A DNA stretch of 64,000 nucleotides from Psychrobacter sp. LV10R520-6 (GCF_900182925.1 NZ_LT900024.1:558001-622000); one strand, 5' to 3'. Positions 8,733-17,725 are shown, counted from the first letter of the stretch. Program-made: numbers and translations. Notes: generated by a model from the letters alone, not told the origin.

Positions 8733-9899
8733 ATGATAAACAAAGATATGACAGATAAAATGCTTTTGAACCCTGACCTGACTAATATGGCCGCTAACAC
8801 TCGCCAGCAGCAGCTAGAATACTGGCTACAGCAAGTGTTTGCAAACCAAGAATTTACGCTTGATAGCTTGCCCGGTGATGCTAGCGCCCGCCAATATCAT
8901 CGTATTCAGTTTTCAGATAGCCCAGATAATTCAGATAGCCTAGACAGCAAGGGTACGGACGCGGCGCGCTATATTGTCATGGATTCTGCTGACGAGCAAG
9001 ATGCTTTGCAGCAATTTATTAATGTGGCCAAGCTGATGTCGCCCGCAATCAATGTGCCAGAGCTCATTGCCCAAGATGTAGAGCAAGGATTTTTGGTGCT
9101 ACAGGATTTTGGGACGATAGAGTTTGCCCATCTACTGGTCGATGCTGAAGCTATACAAGTTAATGATTATTATCAACTGGCGATGCAGACGTTGGTAGCG
9201 CTACAAAATGTACCGGTAGAGACCGCAAGATCTCAGCATCAATTGCCAGATTATGATACGGCGCTATTAACCCGCGAGATGGATCTATTTAGTGAATGGT
9301 TTATACCTTATATTGGGGTAAGCCTTGATAAGACGCTGTGGGATAACCTAAAATCTGCGTTGATAGCAGAAATTTTGGTGCAGCCGCAGGTCATCGTTCA
9401 TCGCGATTATCACAGTCGTAATCTTATGCAGGATCAAGCAGACAACTCACGATTGGGCGTGATTGACTTCCAAGACGCGGTCATTGGTGCTTATAGTTAT
9501 GACTTAGTCTCATTAATGCGTGATGCTTACGTGGAATGGCCAGAGAGCCAAGTATCGAACTGGATTCATGACTTTTGGCAATTGCAGCAGCAGGCAAGTT
9601 TAGCTACTGGTTTGGCTACTGGCAGTAGCGCAGAACAGCTTGAAAGCGACGTCAATGTTATGGGCGTGCAGCGACATTTAAAAGTATTAGGAATTTTTAT
9701 CCGCTTATCTGAACGCGATGGTAAAAACCGCTATTTGGCTGATATACCCAAAGTCATGCGTGATCTAATGTTTGAGCTGGAGTGGCTTGGTGCATATGGC
9801 AGTAATAGTATTCAACAAGCGGTATTGCCATTCAATATATGGTTAATAGATACTGTCTTGCCAGCCTATCAACGTAAGTTTTCACAGCAGTATATTTAG
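8733..9899 (+). CDS. amgK: N-acetylmuramate/N-acetylglucosamine 1-kinase AmgK
   Basis: An aminoglycoside-phosphotransferase-fold sugar kinase that phosphorylates the anomeric carbon of MurNAc and GlcNAc recovered from peptidoglycan turnover. It carries the kinase catalytic loop HRDYHSRNLM and the magnesium-binding IDFQDA, the phosphotransferase hallmarks. The gene directly after it is the matching uridylyltransferase murU, 84 bp downstream, and the pair is divergent from lptD-surA, as in Pseudomonas. This context, more than sequence alone, separates it from other kinases of the family. At 388 residues it is slightly long. Several in-frame ATGs near the start (8733, 8748, 8760) leave the exact N-terminus open. 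Confidence 0.9.
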   Translation: MINKDMTDKMLLNPDLTNMAANTRQQQLEYWLQQVFANQEFTLDSLPGDASARQYHRIQFSDSPDNSDSLDSKGTDAARYIVMDSADEQDALQQFINVAKLMSPAINVPELIAQDVEQGFLVLQDFGTIEFAHLLVDAEAIQVNDYYQLAMQTLVALQNVPVETARSQHQLPDYDTALLTREMDLFSEWFIPYIGVSLDKTLWDNLKSALIAEILVQPQVIVHRDYHSRNLMQDQADNSRLGVIDFQDAVIGAYSYDLVSLMRDAYVEWPESQVSNWIHDFWQLQQQASLATGLATGSSAEQLESDVNVMGVQRHLKVLGIFIRLSERDGKNRYLADIPKVMRDLMFELEWLGAYGSNSIQQAVLPFNIWLIDTVLPAYQRKFSQQYI

Positions 9900-9983
9900 C
9901 TATATCTATTCAATGTAGTGTTCTAAAACATCACTAGCTTTCACACCATTAGAAAATTAACTTTATAAAAATAAGGAGCGCTC

Positions 9984-10712
9984 ATGGCCGCAATAACGCA
10001 AGCAATGATTTTGGCTGCTGGCAAGGGTACGCGCCTGCGTCCATTAACCCTTGATACCCCCAAGCCTTTGGTTGAGGTGGGCGGCAAGCCGCTTATTGTT
10101 TGGCATATTAAAGCACTACAAGCGGCGGGAATTACTGATATCACTATTAATGCGTCATGGCTTGCGGACAAGTTAATGGAAACTTTAGGTGACGGCTCGC
10201 AATATGGCGTGAAATTACAGTGGTCAGTTGAGAACGATGAACCTTTAGAAACAGCGGGTGGTATTTTTCAGGCGCTACAAACGGGCAAGCTACAAGAGGC
10301 GCCCTTTATATTAGTTAACTCTGATGTTTGGACGATTTTTGATTTTGCACGTTTGCAAGACTATGAGCTAGGAGCAGATCAGCGTGCTCATCTATTACTG
10401 ATAGATAATCCAGAGCATAATAGCAGTGGTGATTTTGCTATTAATAATGGCTTGGCCAGTGAGCATGCCGTTGGCGATGATGATAAATATACTTTTGCTG
10501 GAGTCAGTGTCGTGTCGCCACGCTTGGTTGATGGGCTAGTAACTGGACAGCCTGCCGCCCTAGCGCCATTACTGAAGCAGGCCATGATGAAGTTTCAGGT
10601 AACCGCAGAAGTCATCACTGACAACTGGATAGATGTCGGTACAGAAGAACGCTTAACACAGGTGAATAGCTTTATTGAGACTAAAGGGGTAGGCGATCAC
10701 CGTGGTGCTTAG
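9984..10712 (+). CDS. murU: N-acetylmuramate alpha-1-phosphate uridylyltransferase MurU
   Basis: Converts MurNAc-1-phosphate and UTP to UDP-MurNAc, which rejoins peptidoglycan synthesis downstream of the fosfomycin target MurA. The N-terminal nucleotidyltransferase signature is clear (MILAAGKGTRLRPLT, then PKPLVEVGGKPLI). LVNSDVWTI carries the metal-binding Asp and NWIDVGTEERL closes the fold. The 242-residue length is close to known MurU proteins. The ATG follows AAGGAGCGCTC, a strong ribosome binding site. It is the second gene of the amgK-murU recycling pair. Confidence 0.92.
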   Translation: MAAITQAMILAAGKGTRLRPLTLDTPKPLVEVGGKPLIVWHIKALQAAGITDITINASWLADKLMETLGDGSQYGVKLQWSVENDEPLETAGGIFQALQTGKLQEAPFILVNSDVWTIFDFARLQDYELGADQRAHLLLIDNPEHNSSGDFAINNGLASEHAVGDDDKYTFAGVSVVSPRLVDGLVTGQPAALAPLLKQAMMKFQVTAEVITDNWIDVGTEERLTQVNSFIETKGVGDHRGA

Positions 10713-10770
10713 TTTTCTTTAAAAAAGAGCTAAGCTATAAAGCCTTTAAAGATAAAGCTGTTAAACGAAA

Positions 10771-10806
10771 AAACGCAGCGCTGATGATTTTTCAGCGCTG
10801 CGTTCT
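10771..10806. terminator. bidirectional terminator between murU and the cyd operon
   Basis: A perfect 13-bp stem (AACGCAGCGCTGA with TCAGCGCTGCGTT) and a 7-nt loop. The T-run is better on the minus strand (TTTTTT), where it ends the cyd transcript. On the plus strand it follows murU. Confidence 0.85.
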
Positions 10807-10852
10807 TCTTGTTATTGAATGAAACCAATTAGAGCCAGTTACAGATAGCAAT

Positions 10853-10969
10853 CTAAACACCCATTGCCAGCTTAATCAGTTGGGCAATAATAAAGATAGT
10901 CAAAAAACCTGCTAAATATAAGCCGATAAACCATGCCCATTGTGTTTGCTTTTTACTGAGCTTTTTCAT
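10853..10969 (-). CDS. DUF2474-like small membrane peptide of the cytochrome bd operon
   Basis: A 38-codon gene on the minus strand with one hydrophobic helix. It begins MKKLSKKQTQWAWFIGLYLA and ends with KLAMGV. A charged N-terminus, a Trp-rich entry to the helix and a position just past cydB match DUF2474, a family of about 40 residues found beside cyanide-insensitive bd oxidases. It is not CydX, which begins with an aromatic MWYF-type sequence. An AGAGGTC-type site precedes the ATG. Its role is probably to assemble or stabilise the oxidase, by analogy with CydX; that is inference. Confidence 0.72.
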   Translation of the reverse strand: MKKLSKKQTQWAWFIGLYLAGFLTIFIIAQLIKLAMGV

Positions 10970-11132
10970 GATGACCTCTTAGTTATCGTTAATCCCTTGT
11001 AAGTTTTTCATTAACGGCTGAAGAAAAATCATATCGCCTCCACCACCATAAGAGCAATCAAATAAGGTTTTAGTAGCAACTATGCTTGGTAGTATTACGT
11101 TTATTTAGGATCAACTGTAGCTTGTTAAACTA

Positions 11133-11158
11133 AGCTGCCGCAATGATTGGCGGCAGCT
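11133..11158 (-). other. stem-loop between cydB and the DUF2474-like gene
   Basis: A perfect 9-bp GC-rich stem (AGCTGCCGC with GCGGCAGCT) and an 8-nt loop without a T-run. In the transcript it would lie 40 nt after the cydB stop. It could protect the cydAB mRNA 3' end or attenuate the small downstream gene. Confidence 0.5.
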
Positions 11159-11197
11159 ACTATATATTCTCATAGCTCAAAACAGTATTTATGCTAC

Positions 11198-12214
11198 CTA
11201 GTACATATGCTCATGATTCGTTTTACCTTTAAAGGTGTAATAGGCAAAAGCAGTATAACTGAGGATAATCGGTAGCATAATACCGGCCCCAATCAACATA
11301 AATGATAGTGAGGTATCGGCTGCGGCGGCTTCATAAATAGTCATTTGATAAGGCACAATATAAGGGAACATGGCATAACAAACGCCAATATAACCCATTA
11401 AAAACAGCGCCACAGTCAATAAGAATGGACGATATTCGCGCTCAGTTGCTAAGTCTTTATGCATCAAAAAGAATAATAACAGCACGATAATTGGCATGGG
11501 CGCTAGATATAACAGCCCTGGGAAGCCAAACCATCCTTCAAGCGCTTTGATATCTGAGAAGTACATAAATATCGTTACCACCACCATCGCTAATACCAGC
11601 GCTGATAGTATCCAGCTCGATACTTTACGTGCCCAGACTTGTAGCTTGTGTTCAGTTTTGATAATGAGCCATGTCGAGCCAAGAAGGGCATAACCGATAA
11701 TAAGGGCGAAACCGCAGACGACAGCAAATGGCGTGAACCAATCGAAAGGGCCACCAGAATATAAACGATTGCTGGCCTCTAACCCTTGTACCAGTGCTCC
11801 CAGCATCACGCCTTGGGAAAAGGCTGCGACCACAGAGCCGATAAAAAAGAAAGTGTCCCATACGTAACGATGAGAGGTGGCTTTAAAGCGAAACTCAAAC
11901 GCCACCCCGCGCATGATAAGACCAAACAGCATAAAGGTCACGGGCAGATATAAGCCAGTCATAATGATGCCGTAAGCCACTGGGAAAGCAGCGAACAATC
12001 CACCGCCTCCCAATACCAGCCAAGTCTCGTTACCATCCCAGAATGGCGCGATTGAGTTCATCATTCGGCTACGGTTCTTATCAGAGCCGGCAAACGGAAA
12101 TAAAATACCGCAGCCCAAATCAAAGCCATCGAGCAACACATAAATGAAGACGGATAAGGCAATTAAGCCACCCCAAATTAGGGGTAAATCTAATACATCA
12201 CCATAGTTAAACAT
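11198..12214 (-). CDS. cydB: cytochrome bd-type quinol oxidase subunit II
   Basis: The second subunit of a terminal oxidase that reduces oxygen with quinol electrons in the inner membrane. The 338-residue protein is almost entirely hydrophobic helices. It opens with LPLIWGGLIALSVFIYVLLD then GFDLGCGILFPF, and includes FWDGNETWLVLGGGGLFAAFP, the most conserved CydB segment. The start codon overlaps the cydA stop by one base (TAATG), showing translational coupling. Together with the DUF2474-like gene this suggests the cyanide-insensitive (CioB) branch rather than the E. coli CydB branch, but the sequence alone does not prove it. Confidence 0.95.
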   Translation of the reverse strand: MFNYGDVLDLPLIWGGLIALSVFIYVLLDGFDLGCGILFPFAGSDKNRSRMMNSIAPFWDGNETWLVLGGGGLFAAFPVAYGIIMTGLYLPVTFMLFGLIMRGVAFEFRFKATSHRYVWDTFFFIGSVVAAFSQGVMLGALVQGLEASNRLYSGGPFDWFTPFAVVCGFALIIGYALLGSTWLIIKTEHKLQVWARKVSSWILSALVLAMVVVTIFMYFSDIKALEGWFGFPGLLYLAPMPIIVLLLFFLMHKDLATEREYRPFLLTVALFLMGYIGVCYAMFPYIVPYQMTIYEAAAADTSLSFMLIGAGIMLPIILSYTAFAYYTFKGKTNHEHMY

Positions 12215-13722
12215 TAGCGTAACCCTCCGTCTTCTTTATCATTCGCTGGCTTATCGATATCTTCAGCTGAATCCTGTTCTACTTTTTCACTCGCATTACT
12301 ATCGCCACTCAACGTACGTCCCTGACCTTCGGTGATAGAATGCTCATAGAAGTTATCATCCGCAGGATCTTCATAAGGTTGAGGTCCTTTAGCAATCAAA
12401 CTTAGGATATAAAAGCTACCGGCACCAAAGACCACGATATACAACACAATGAAGCCAATGAGGGTGGTTGCAACTTGCTGCGCGGCAACCGGTGACATAC
12501 TTTCAGCGGTACGAATCACCCCATATACCGTCCAAGGCTGACGACCGGTTTCGGTAACAAACCAACCTGCAAGGAGCGCGACAAAACCAAGTGGGGTCAT
12601 CATCATCCAAACACGGTGGAACCATTTACTTTCAGGATTAAATTGCTGCTTTTTAAAGTATTTGTAGGCACTGAACAGACCCACAAGCACCATCAACGTA
12701 CCAATACCAACCATGACCCGGAATGACCAAAATACAATAGGAACGTACGGTTGGTCTTCTGGTGCCCAATTTTTAAGCCCTTTTACTTCGCCATCTAATG
12801 AATGAGTCAAGATTAGACCCGACACATAAGGAATTTTGACTTCATAGTGGTTCTTTTGCGCTTCTTGGTCTGGAATGGCGAATAGCACCAGTGGCGCACC
12901 GCGCTCATTTTCCCAAAGACCTTCCATCGCAGCAACTTTAGCTGGTTGATGCTCAAGCGTATTCAAACCATGCATGTCACCAATCAACACCTGCGCTGGC
13001 GCGACGAAAATGGCCATAATCATCGCCATACCCAACATCACACGACCATGTTTACGGTGTTCGGGATGTTTTTTAGATTGAATATAATAAGCACCGATAC
13101 CACCGATGACAAAGGCTGTGGTCAAGAACGCCGCCGTTACCATGTGTGCAAAGCGATAGGGGAAGGATGGATTAAAGATAATCTCTAACCAATCAGTTGG
13201 ATAAAGTAGGCCATCAGCGCCAACCATGAAGCCTTGCGGGGTCTGCATAAAGCTATTAGCCGACAAAATCCAAAATGCTGACATTAGCGTACCAACAGCG
13301 ACAATCGCAGTTGACGCAAAGTGCATACGTTTGCTAACGCGGCCCCAACCAAACAGCATAATACCCAAAAATGAAGCTTCTAAGAAAAACGCGGTTAAGA
13401 CTTCATAGGCGAGCAGAGGGCCAATGACGTTACCTGCTTTATCGGAGAAAACCGCCCAGTTGGTACCGAACTGATAGGACATGACAACGCCTGATACCAC
13501 CCCCATTCCGAAGACGACAGCGAATATTTTGACCCAGTGTTTATAGACTTCGGCATAAATTGGTTCACCGGTTTTGAGCCAACGATATTCTAATACAGCT
13601 AAAAAGCTGGCAAGACCGATGGTAAAGGCAGGAAATACAATATGCCATGAGATAACAAAAGCGAACTGGATACGCGCGAGCATCAGCGCATCAAGCTGGT
13701 CGATCATAAACGTAGCGAACAT
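12214..13722 (-). CDS. cydA: cytochrome bd-type quinol oxidase subunit I
   Basis: The haem-carrying subunit (b558, b595 and d). The first helices contain RIQFAFVISWHIVFPAFTIG, with the His axial ligand region. ETGRQPWTVYGVIRT is the diagnostic C-terminal motif. The protein is 502 residues and about 45 of these are a charged tail (ASEKVEQDSAEDIDKPANDK), so the core is short. This fits the short Q-loop type typical of CIO oxidases. It is the first gene of cydA-cydB-DUF2474. No regulator gene is adjacent. Confidence 0.95.
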   Translation of the reverse strand: MFATFMIDQLDALMLARIQFAFVISWHIVFPAFTIGLASFLAVLEYRWLKTGEPIYAEVYKHWVKIFAVVFGMGVVSGVVMSYQFGTNWAVFSDKAGNVIGPLLAYEVLTAFFLEASFLGIMLFGWGRVSKRMHFASTAIVAVGTLMSAFWILSANSFMQTPQGFMVGADGLLYPTDWLEIIFNPSFPYRFAHMVTAAFLTTAFVIGGIGAYYIQSKKHPEHRKHGRVMLGMAMIMAIFVAPAQVLIGDMHGLNTLEHQPAKVAAMEGLWENERGAPLVLFAIPDQEAQKNHYEVKIPYVSGLILTHSLDGEVKGLKNWAPEDQPYVPIVFWSFRVMVGIGTLMVLVGLFSAYKYFKKQQFNPESKWFHRVWMMMTPLGFVALLAGWFVTETGRQPWTVYGVIRTAESMSPVAAQQVATTLIGFIVLYIVVFGAGSFYILSLIAKGPQPYEDPADDNFYEHSITEGQGRTLSGDSNASEKVEQDSAEDIDKPANDKEDGGLR

Positions 13723-14303
13723 AAACGGTTACCCTTATCTGTTAGCTGACTAGCGCTGGCTTCCATGATACGCTCAAGTAACTGTCCGTAACCGTCCGTC
13801 ATTATTCGTAGATAGGGGGGCGATAAGCATTACGGGCAATAGCCAATTGTTATTTAACTGCGAATGTTACTTAACTAAAGACCGTTTGACTAAAAATTAT
13901 TTAGCCAAAAATTATTTAGCTGAAGTAATTAATTTATATCCGTATAAACTAATAAACATTTATTTATTAAGTCAATAAGATACAATTTCTTATTGTCAAT
14001 ATATTATGCACCACCCTAAGTGTACGTGCAAGAGACACATTTTTATGGACGCGTACCTAGCAGTCACTGATTATTGAAAACTGTGGAGAACATGGGGTTG
14101 AAAAGCAGTAACTCACTACAAAAAAATATCCCATTGTTTAATATTAGTTACTAATAATTACTGCTTATTATCACAGTAAATTACTAATAATTACATTACT
14201 GAAGACAGTAAGTTACAAGGTTAAAAAATAAGGCAATACTATTAGGTAATAAAATCACAGCAGAATATATTAAAATCTCGACGAGCTAAATGTCAGGATA
14301 GTA
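13723..14303. other. AT-rich intergenic region upstream of cydA with short repeats
   Basis: Contains the cydA promoter, not resolved. It also holds a 15-bp tandem repeat (CTAAAAATTATTTAG then CCAAAAATTATTTAG, 13890-13919) and two exact copies of TTACTAATAATTAC at 14148-14161 and 14181-14194, 33 bp apart. The insertion sequence begins at the right edge. No ORF or RNA gene was recognised. Confidence 0.5.
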
Positions 14304-14319
14304 GACCTCTTGCAAAAGT
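14304..14319 (+). repeat. inverted repeat, transposase 3' side
   Basis: GACCTCTTGCAAAAGT, a perfect inverted match to 15200-15215. The transposase stop codon (TGA on the minus strand) overlaps its inner end. Confidence 0.9.
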
Positions 14320-15151
14320 CATAGATTAAGTTCGAAATTAACCACACCTGCAAATAGCTTCATTCTCAAATCATAACGCTGACGACGATTGCGATAGCGC
14401 TGGGCAACGATTTTAAAGAGCTTAATCAAACCTATTTTGTGCTCAACTAGAATACGGAGTTTAGCTAAATACTGGTTCACCTGTTTACAACAGTCTAGTA
14501 ATTCACCACCTTTGGGCTTTTTAAAAGGTGTGAATGTTTGGTCATGAAGCTTTGCTATACCTTGATAGCCACTGTCTGCTAAGTAGCTGGTGTTTTCAGG
14601 TAGCCAATCAGGACAGGTTTCTTTATAAAGTTTAAAGTCATGCACGGCGCCTTTAGTGGTTTGAACATCAAGTATCAGACCCGTTTGCCAATGCACAATA
14701 ACTTGCGCTTTTAAGGTATGTCGCTTCTTTTTGCCGCTGTAGTAGTCGCCTTGGTTTTTTTTGGACGCTCAATCGATGTTTCAGTGGCATCTATAATAAC
14801 CGCTGACCAGTTAATGTCGTCAACATCGCCCCGAGGTAGCTTTTTAGGTAAGTCAAACTGACCTGATTTAATAAGAATATCTTCTACTTTACGAACCATA
14901 CGACTGGCAGAAGACTCATGAATGCCAAAGTCCATACCAAGGTGATAAAGCGTTCGGTATTCACGCCAATAAGTCAATGCAAGCAGGAGCTGCGCTTCCA
15001 ATCTAAGCTCGCTTGGACGACCTGATTTGGTCTTTGCTGCTTCATGTTGTTGCATGGCTTCTAACATGGCTTTAAAGGTAGTTTTATGAATACCAGTGTA
15101 GCGTTTGAAGCCTGAGTCGCTTTGCTCAATTAGTTTATTTATATTGGGCAT
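14319..15151 (-). CDS. IS5-family transposase, two frames joined by a -1 frameshift
   Basis: The first frame (15151 to 14711, 146 aa) carries a helix-turn-helix (HTH_Tnp_4-like) domain and the first catalytic Asp in VIIDATETSIERPKK. The second frame (through 14319) carries YLADSGYQGI (second Asp) and RILVEHKIG (Glu), the DDE_Tnp_4 pattern. At a run of eight A on the minus strand (14755-14762), slipping back one base continues ERPKK as KNQGDYYSGKKKRHTLKAQV and joins the second frame without a gap. Both halves look undamaged, so programmed frameshifting is more likely than decay. Many IS5-family members use this device. Confidence 0.85.
14755..14762 (-). other. slippery A-run for programmed -1 frameshift
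   Basis: Eight consecutive A on the minus strand inside CCAAAAAAAACC provide an A_AAA_AAA slip site exactly where the two transposase frames must be joined. Confidence 0.75.
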
Positions 15152-15199
15152 GGCAGTTATTTGATTGTGAATGATACGGTTATTCTAATTCATGAGGCT

Positions 15200-15215
15200 A
15201 CTTTTGCAAGAGGTC
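15200..15215 (-). repeat. inverted repeat, transposase 5' side
   Basis: ACTTTTGCAAGAGGTC, the partner of 14304-14319, 48 bp upstream of the transposase start. Confidence 0.9.
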
Positions 15216-15247
15216 TAGTTATTACCATTCTTTATAAAAATTGTTAG

Positions 15248-17725
15248 TTACTGCTTTAATTGTTGATGCAAAATACGCCGTAGAGTGAGAATGGTTTGCG
15301 GGTTGGCTTGAATGCTATGACCACCGCTAATGACGGTCTCAGATGCTGCGCCATCGAGATGGGCACTACTGTAGGGCACGATGCCATCGGATAAACGTGC
15401 GGTCAGCGCTTGGCTGATATCCTCATTAACGATGACCGACGCCACAAGTGGCTTATTTGCTAACGTGCTTATGTCGGCAGCAAGGTTTACACTTGCAGTA
15501 TCGACCGTAATGTTGTCATCTTCTGGCAGCGCTTGGGACAAGTCAATCTTCGCACCATTGGGCTGCATTTGTGCCAAACCTTTAGTAATGTCCGCGTCGT
15601 TATTAGCGATGATAGAGTGATAAGTAATACGATCGTTGATATTAATATTTTTAGTCAGCTGAATAAAGGACGATTTATCGCTTAGCTGACTCGCACCATT
15701 TTGTAAGTACAATGCGCCTAATGGGTTTTGTGCCAAATCGCCTTGAGTGGCAATCATTGCCAAATTATCTGTCACTGTTTTGACCAAACTTATTGGCAAA
15801 TAGATGACACGGCGTAAGGCGCGAATAAACCAGCGGTCCGCATAGTCAGTACCTCGGAATGGCGCGGATAAAAATACCGCAGTATCGACTTGTGGCAGGG
15901 TCTCAAGCTCAAAGCGTTTGCCCAGTTCTGCTTGACCAAATTCCCGTTTTAGCTTGGCATCGATTTGCTGTCTATTACTGGATAACATGTTTTGATCGTC
16001 TAATGCATCAAGGTTTTGGGTCAAATTATCATCAGAAAGCATCATACGGGCGATAATAGCACCCATACTATGGCTAATAATGACGCTATTTTTGCTGGCG
16101 CGATTTTGCCCGTTAGGATCTGTTTGCTGATAAGTGGCTTTAAGTAATTTTTGAATCTGATAGCGATTTTCTAAAATAGGCAAGTTAGTAGGGTAGAAAA
16201 TTTGCCATACTTGGTAGTTATCACGCAGCTTGTCATCATTAAAAATATCGTTGGTTAAATTAACCCAAGTCGCAGGGCTTGATGCCAGACCATGTATCAT
16301 GACAATTACTCGCTTATCAGGGTCATACGGCTCTAGCATGAATAGTTTAGGCAAGCTGGCTTCTTGCTGACGGGTCAACAGGTTTAAATAGCCCACACCA
16401 TCCAGTTGGTTTTCCGCCAGCCATAGCCCATAACCGGCTGAGAAGTTAGCCGCAAGGGGATAATCATCTCCCAAAATATTGATGTTCTCACTGCGGTAAG
16501 GATTATATAAGTGAATATCGAGCTGCTCGCTGCTGAGTACGTCAAGGACGCTGTCACCGGCAGGCTTAATCAAACCGGTCATCAATAAATGTCCGGTAGG
16601 ATAGATGCGTGCGCTGGTCTCGTTATCATCCTTGCTGCTGGTGGTCTCCTTACTTAGTCTGCCTGATAGGGTTGAGACCAATAGCTGGCGGATAGTTGTG
16701 GTATAACGATCATCCAATGAAGCTACCAAGCTAATTCCCAAGCCTGGGCGCTTGCTAATTGAGTTCAGTCCGGTCAGACGCAGCTCATAAGTCGATACTA
16801 AATCTGCTAATGCAGAAGATTGTTTATTGGCGTTTTGTAGATAGTTGTTTTCGTTTGGTAGGTAAACATTAAGATTATAATCATCTACTTGCATGGTCAT
16901 GACATTGATTTGGTCGGTGGACTTGCCTTGACGCGGGGTACGATTGGCAATCGTTGCTTTATTGTCATTGTTAAGCTCAGTTGTCGTTGGCAAATAACTG
17001 ATTTTGGTATCTCCCATCAGCTTATGCGAGTTATCGGCTGATTTATACAACTGGGTAATGACATCGTTACTGGCAGCGTTATAGATATCTTGGGTTTGGA
17101 TATCAATGTCGCTTGGAATGCGGTTTTGCTGGCGAGTCCTGCTTTTTCCTGACTCTGCCCCTTCAAAATCATGGGCTAAGCTATCGTAAAACAGATAAGT
17201 ATAACTGAACTTAATAGCATCAAATAGTCGTCCTTGATAGCCAATCAAACAACGACTGGTATTGTTCTGCTGAGTTTCAGCCTGACTATCGGTTAGAGAG
17301 GCATTGGCATAATAAGGGTCAAGCGGCGGGCGGGCAAGCGCATCACGGCATTCTTGAGATTTTGCCAGTTCGCGCGCTTTGGCATAGTGTAGTTCCGAGA
17401 AAATCGCCAATGCTGGCCGATAATGTTCATTGAGCATACTGTCAGTAAGCTGTTCTAAACACAGATCAAAGTATTGCATACAGGCTTGTTCATTGAGACC
17501 TGCTGATAATAAGGTCGAGGCGGTGTCGCTACTGAGCTTATTATCAGTAACAATATTGCCACGCTGAGCAGAAATAGTCTTTGCTGAGGCTTGCTTATCC
17601 ACAGAGACTGTACTACAGGCCGGCAATAGTACTATCGCCACTACTAACGCTATCAGGGCAGCGATAAACGTTGGCTTTTTATGAGCGTGGGCCGCTGAAG
17701 TGGTAACAAGGCGGGCAGAAGTCAT
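15248..17725 (-). CDS. large lipase-like alpha/beta hydrolase lipoprotein
   Basis: An 825-residue protein with a lipoprotein signal peptide (ALIALVVAIVLLPACS, lipobox Cys near residue 38), so probably anchored in the outer membrane. The first half is of unknown fold. From about residue 470 an alpha/beta hydrolase appears: VIVMIHGLASSPATW (oxyanion loop), IISHSMGAIIARMM (nucleophile Ser) and GGHSIQANP near the end (catalytic His). This resembles PGAP1/triacylglycerol-lipase-type domains; substrate unknown. I chose ATG 17725 rather than TTG 17761, because the shorter form begins close to the signal peptide. The gene stands alone, with an IS element just downstream. Confidence 0.78.
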   Translation of the reverse strand: MTSARLVTTSAAHAHKKPTFIAALIALVVAIVLLPACSTVSVDKQASAKTISAQRGNIVTDNKLSSDTASTLLSAGLNEQACMQYFDLCLEQLTDSMLNEHYRPALAIFSELHYAKARELAKSQECRDALARPPLDPYYANASLTDSQAETQQNNTSRCLIGYQGRLFDAIKFSYTYLFYDSLAHDFEGAESGKSRTRQQNRIPSDIDIQTQDIYNAASNDVITQLYKSADNSHKLMGDTKISYLPTTTELNNDNKATIANRTPRQGKSTDQINVMTMQVDDYNLNVYLPNENNYLQNANKQSSALADLVSTYELRLTGLNSISKRPGLGISLVASLDDRYTTTIRQLLVSTLSGRLSKETTSSKDDNETSARIYPTGHLLMTGLIKPAGDSVLDVLSSEQLDIHLYNPYRSENINILGDDYPLAANFSAGYGLWLAENQLDGVGYLNLLTRQQEASLPKLFMLEPYDPDKRVIVMIHGLASSPATWVNLTNDIFNDDKLRDNYQVWQIFYPTNLPILENRYQIQKLLKATYQQTDPNGQNRASKNSVIISHSMGAIIARMMLSDDNLTQNLDALDDQNMLSSNRQQIDAKLKREFGQAELGKRFELETLPQVDTAVFLSAPFRGTDYADRWFIRALRRVIYLPISLVKTVTDNLAMIATQGDLAQNPLGALYLQNGASQLSDKSSFIQLTKNININDRITYHSIIANNDADITKGLAQMQPNGAKIDLSQALPEDDNITVDTASVNLAADISTLANKPLVASVIVNEDISQALTARLSDGIVPYSSAHLDGAASETVISGGHSIQANPQTILTLRRILHQQLKQ

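Larger units (their letters stand above)
14304..15215 (-). mobile_element. IS5-family insertion sequence, apparently complete
   Basis: A 912-bp element bounded by perfect 16-bp inverted repeats, GACCTCTTGCAAAAGT at 14304-14319 and its complement at 15200-15215. TA (or TAG) repeats directly at both outer edges, at 14302 and 15216, and is the likely target duplication. Inside are two overlapping reading frames of one DDE transposase. The element lies 30 bp past the stop of the lipoprotein lipase gene and breaks no gene. Confidence 0.9.

Noticed and set aside
10853..10969. Calling the small cyd-linked gene CydX
   Set aside because: Its length is near CydX, but the N-terminus is Lys-rich and lacks the MWYF-type start; DUF2474 fits better.
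13890..14194. Replication origin or CRISPR-like array
   Set aside because: Only two copies of each repeat, no regular spacers, and no replication or cas genes nearby.
14711..15151. Treating the two IS5 frames as separate genes or as a decayed transposase
   Set aside because: They join perfectly by a -1 slip at an eight-A run and both halves keep their catalytic residues.
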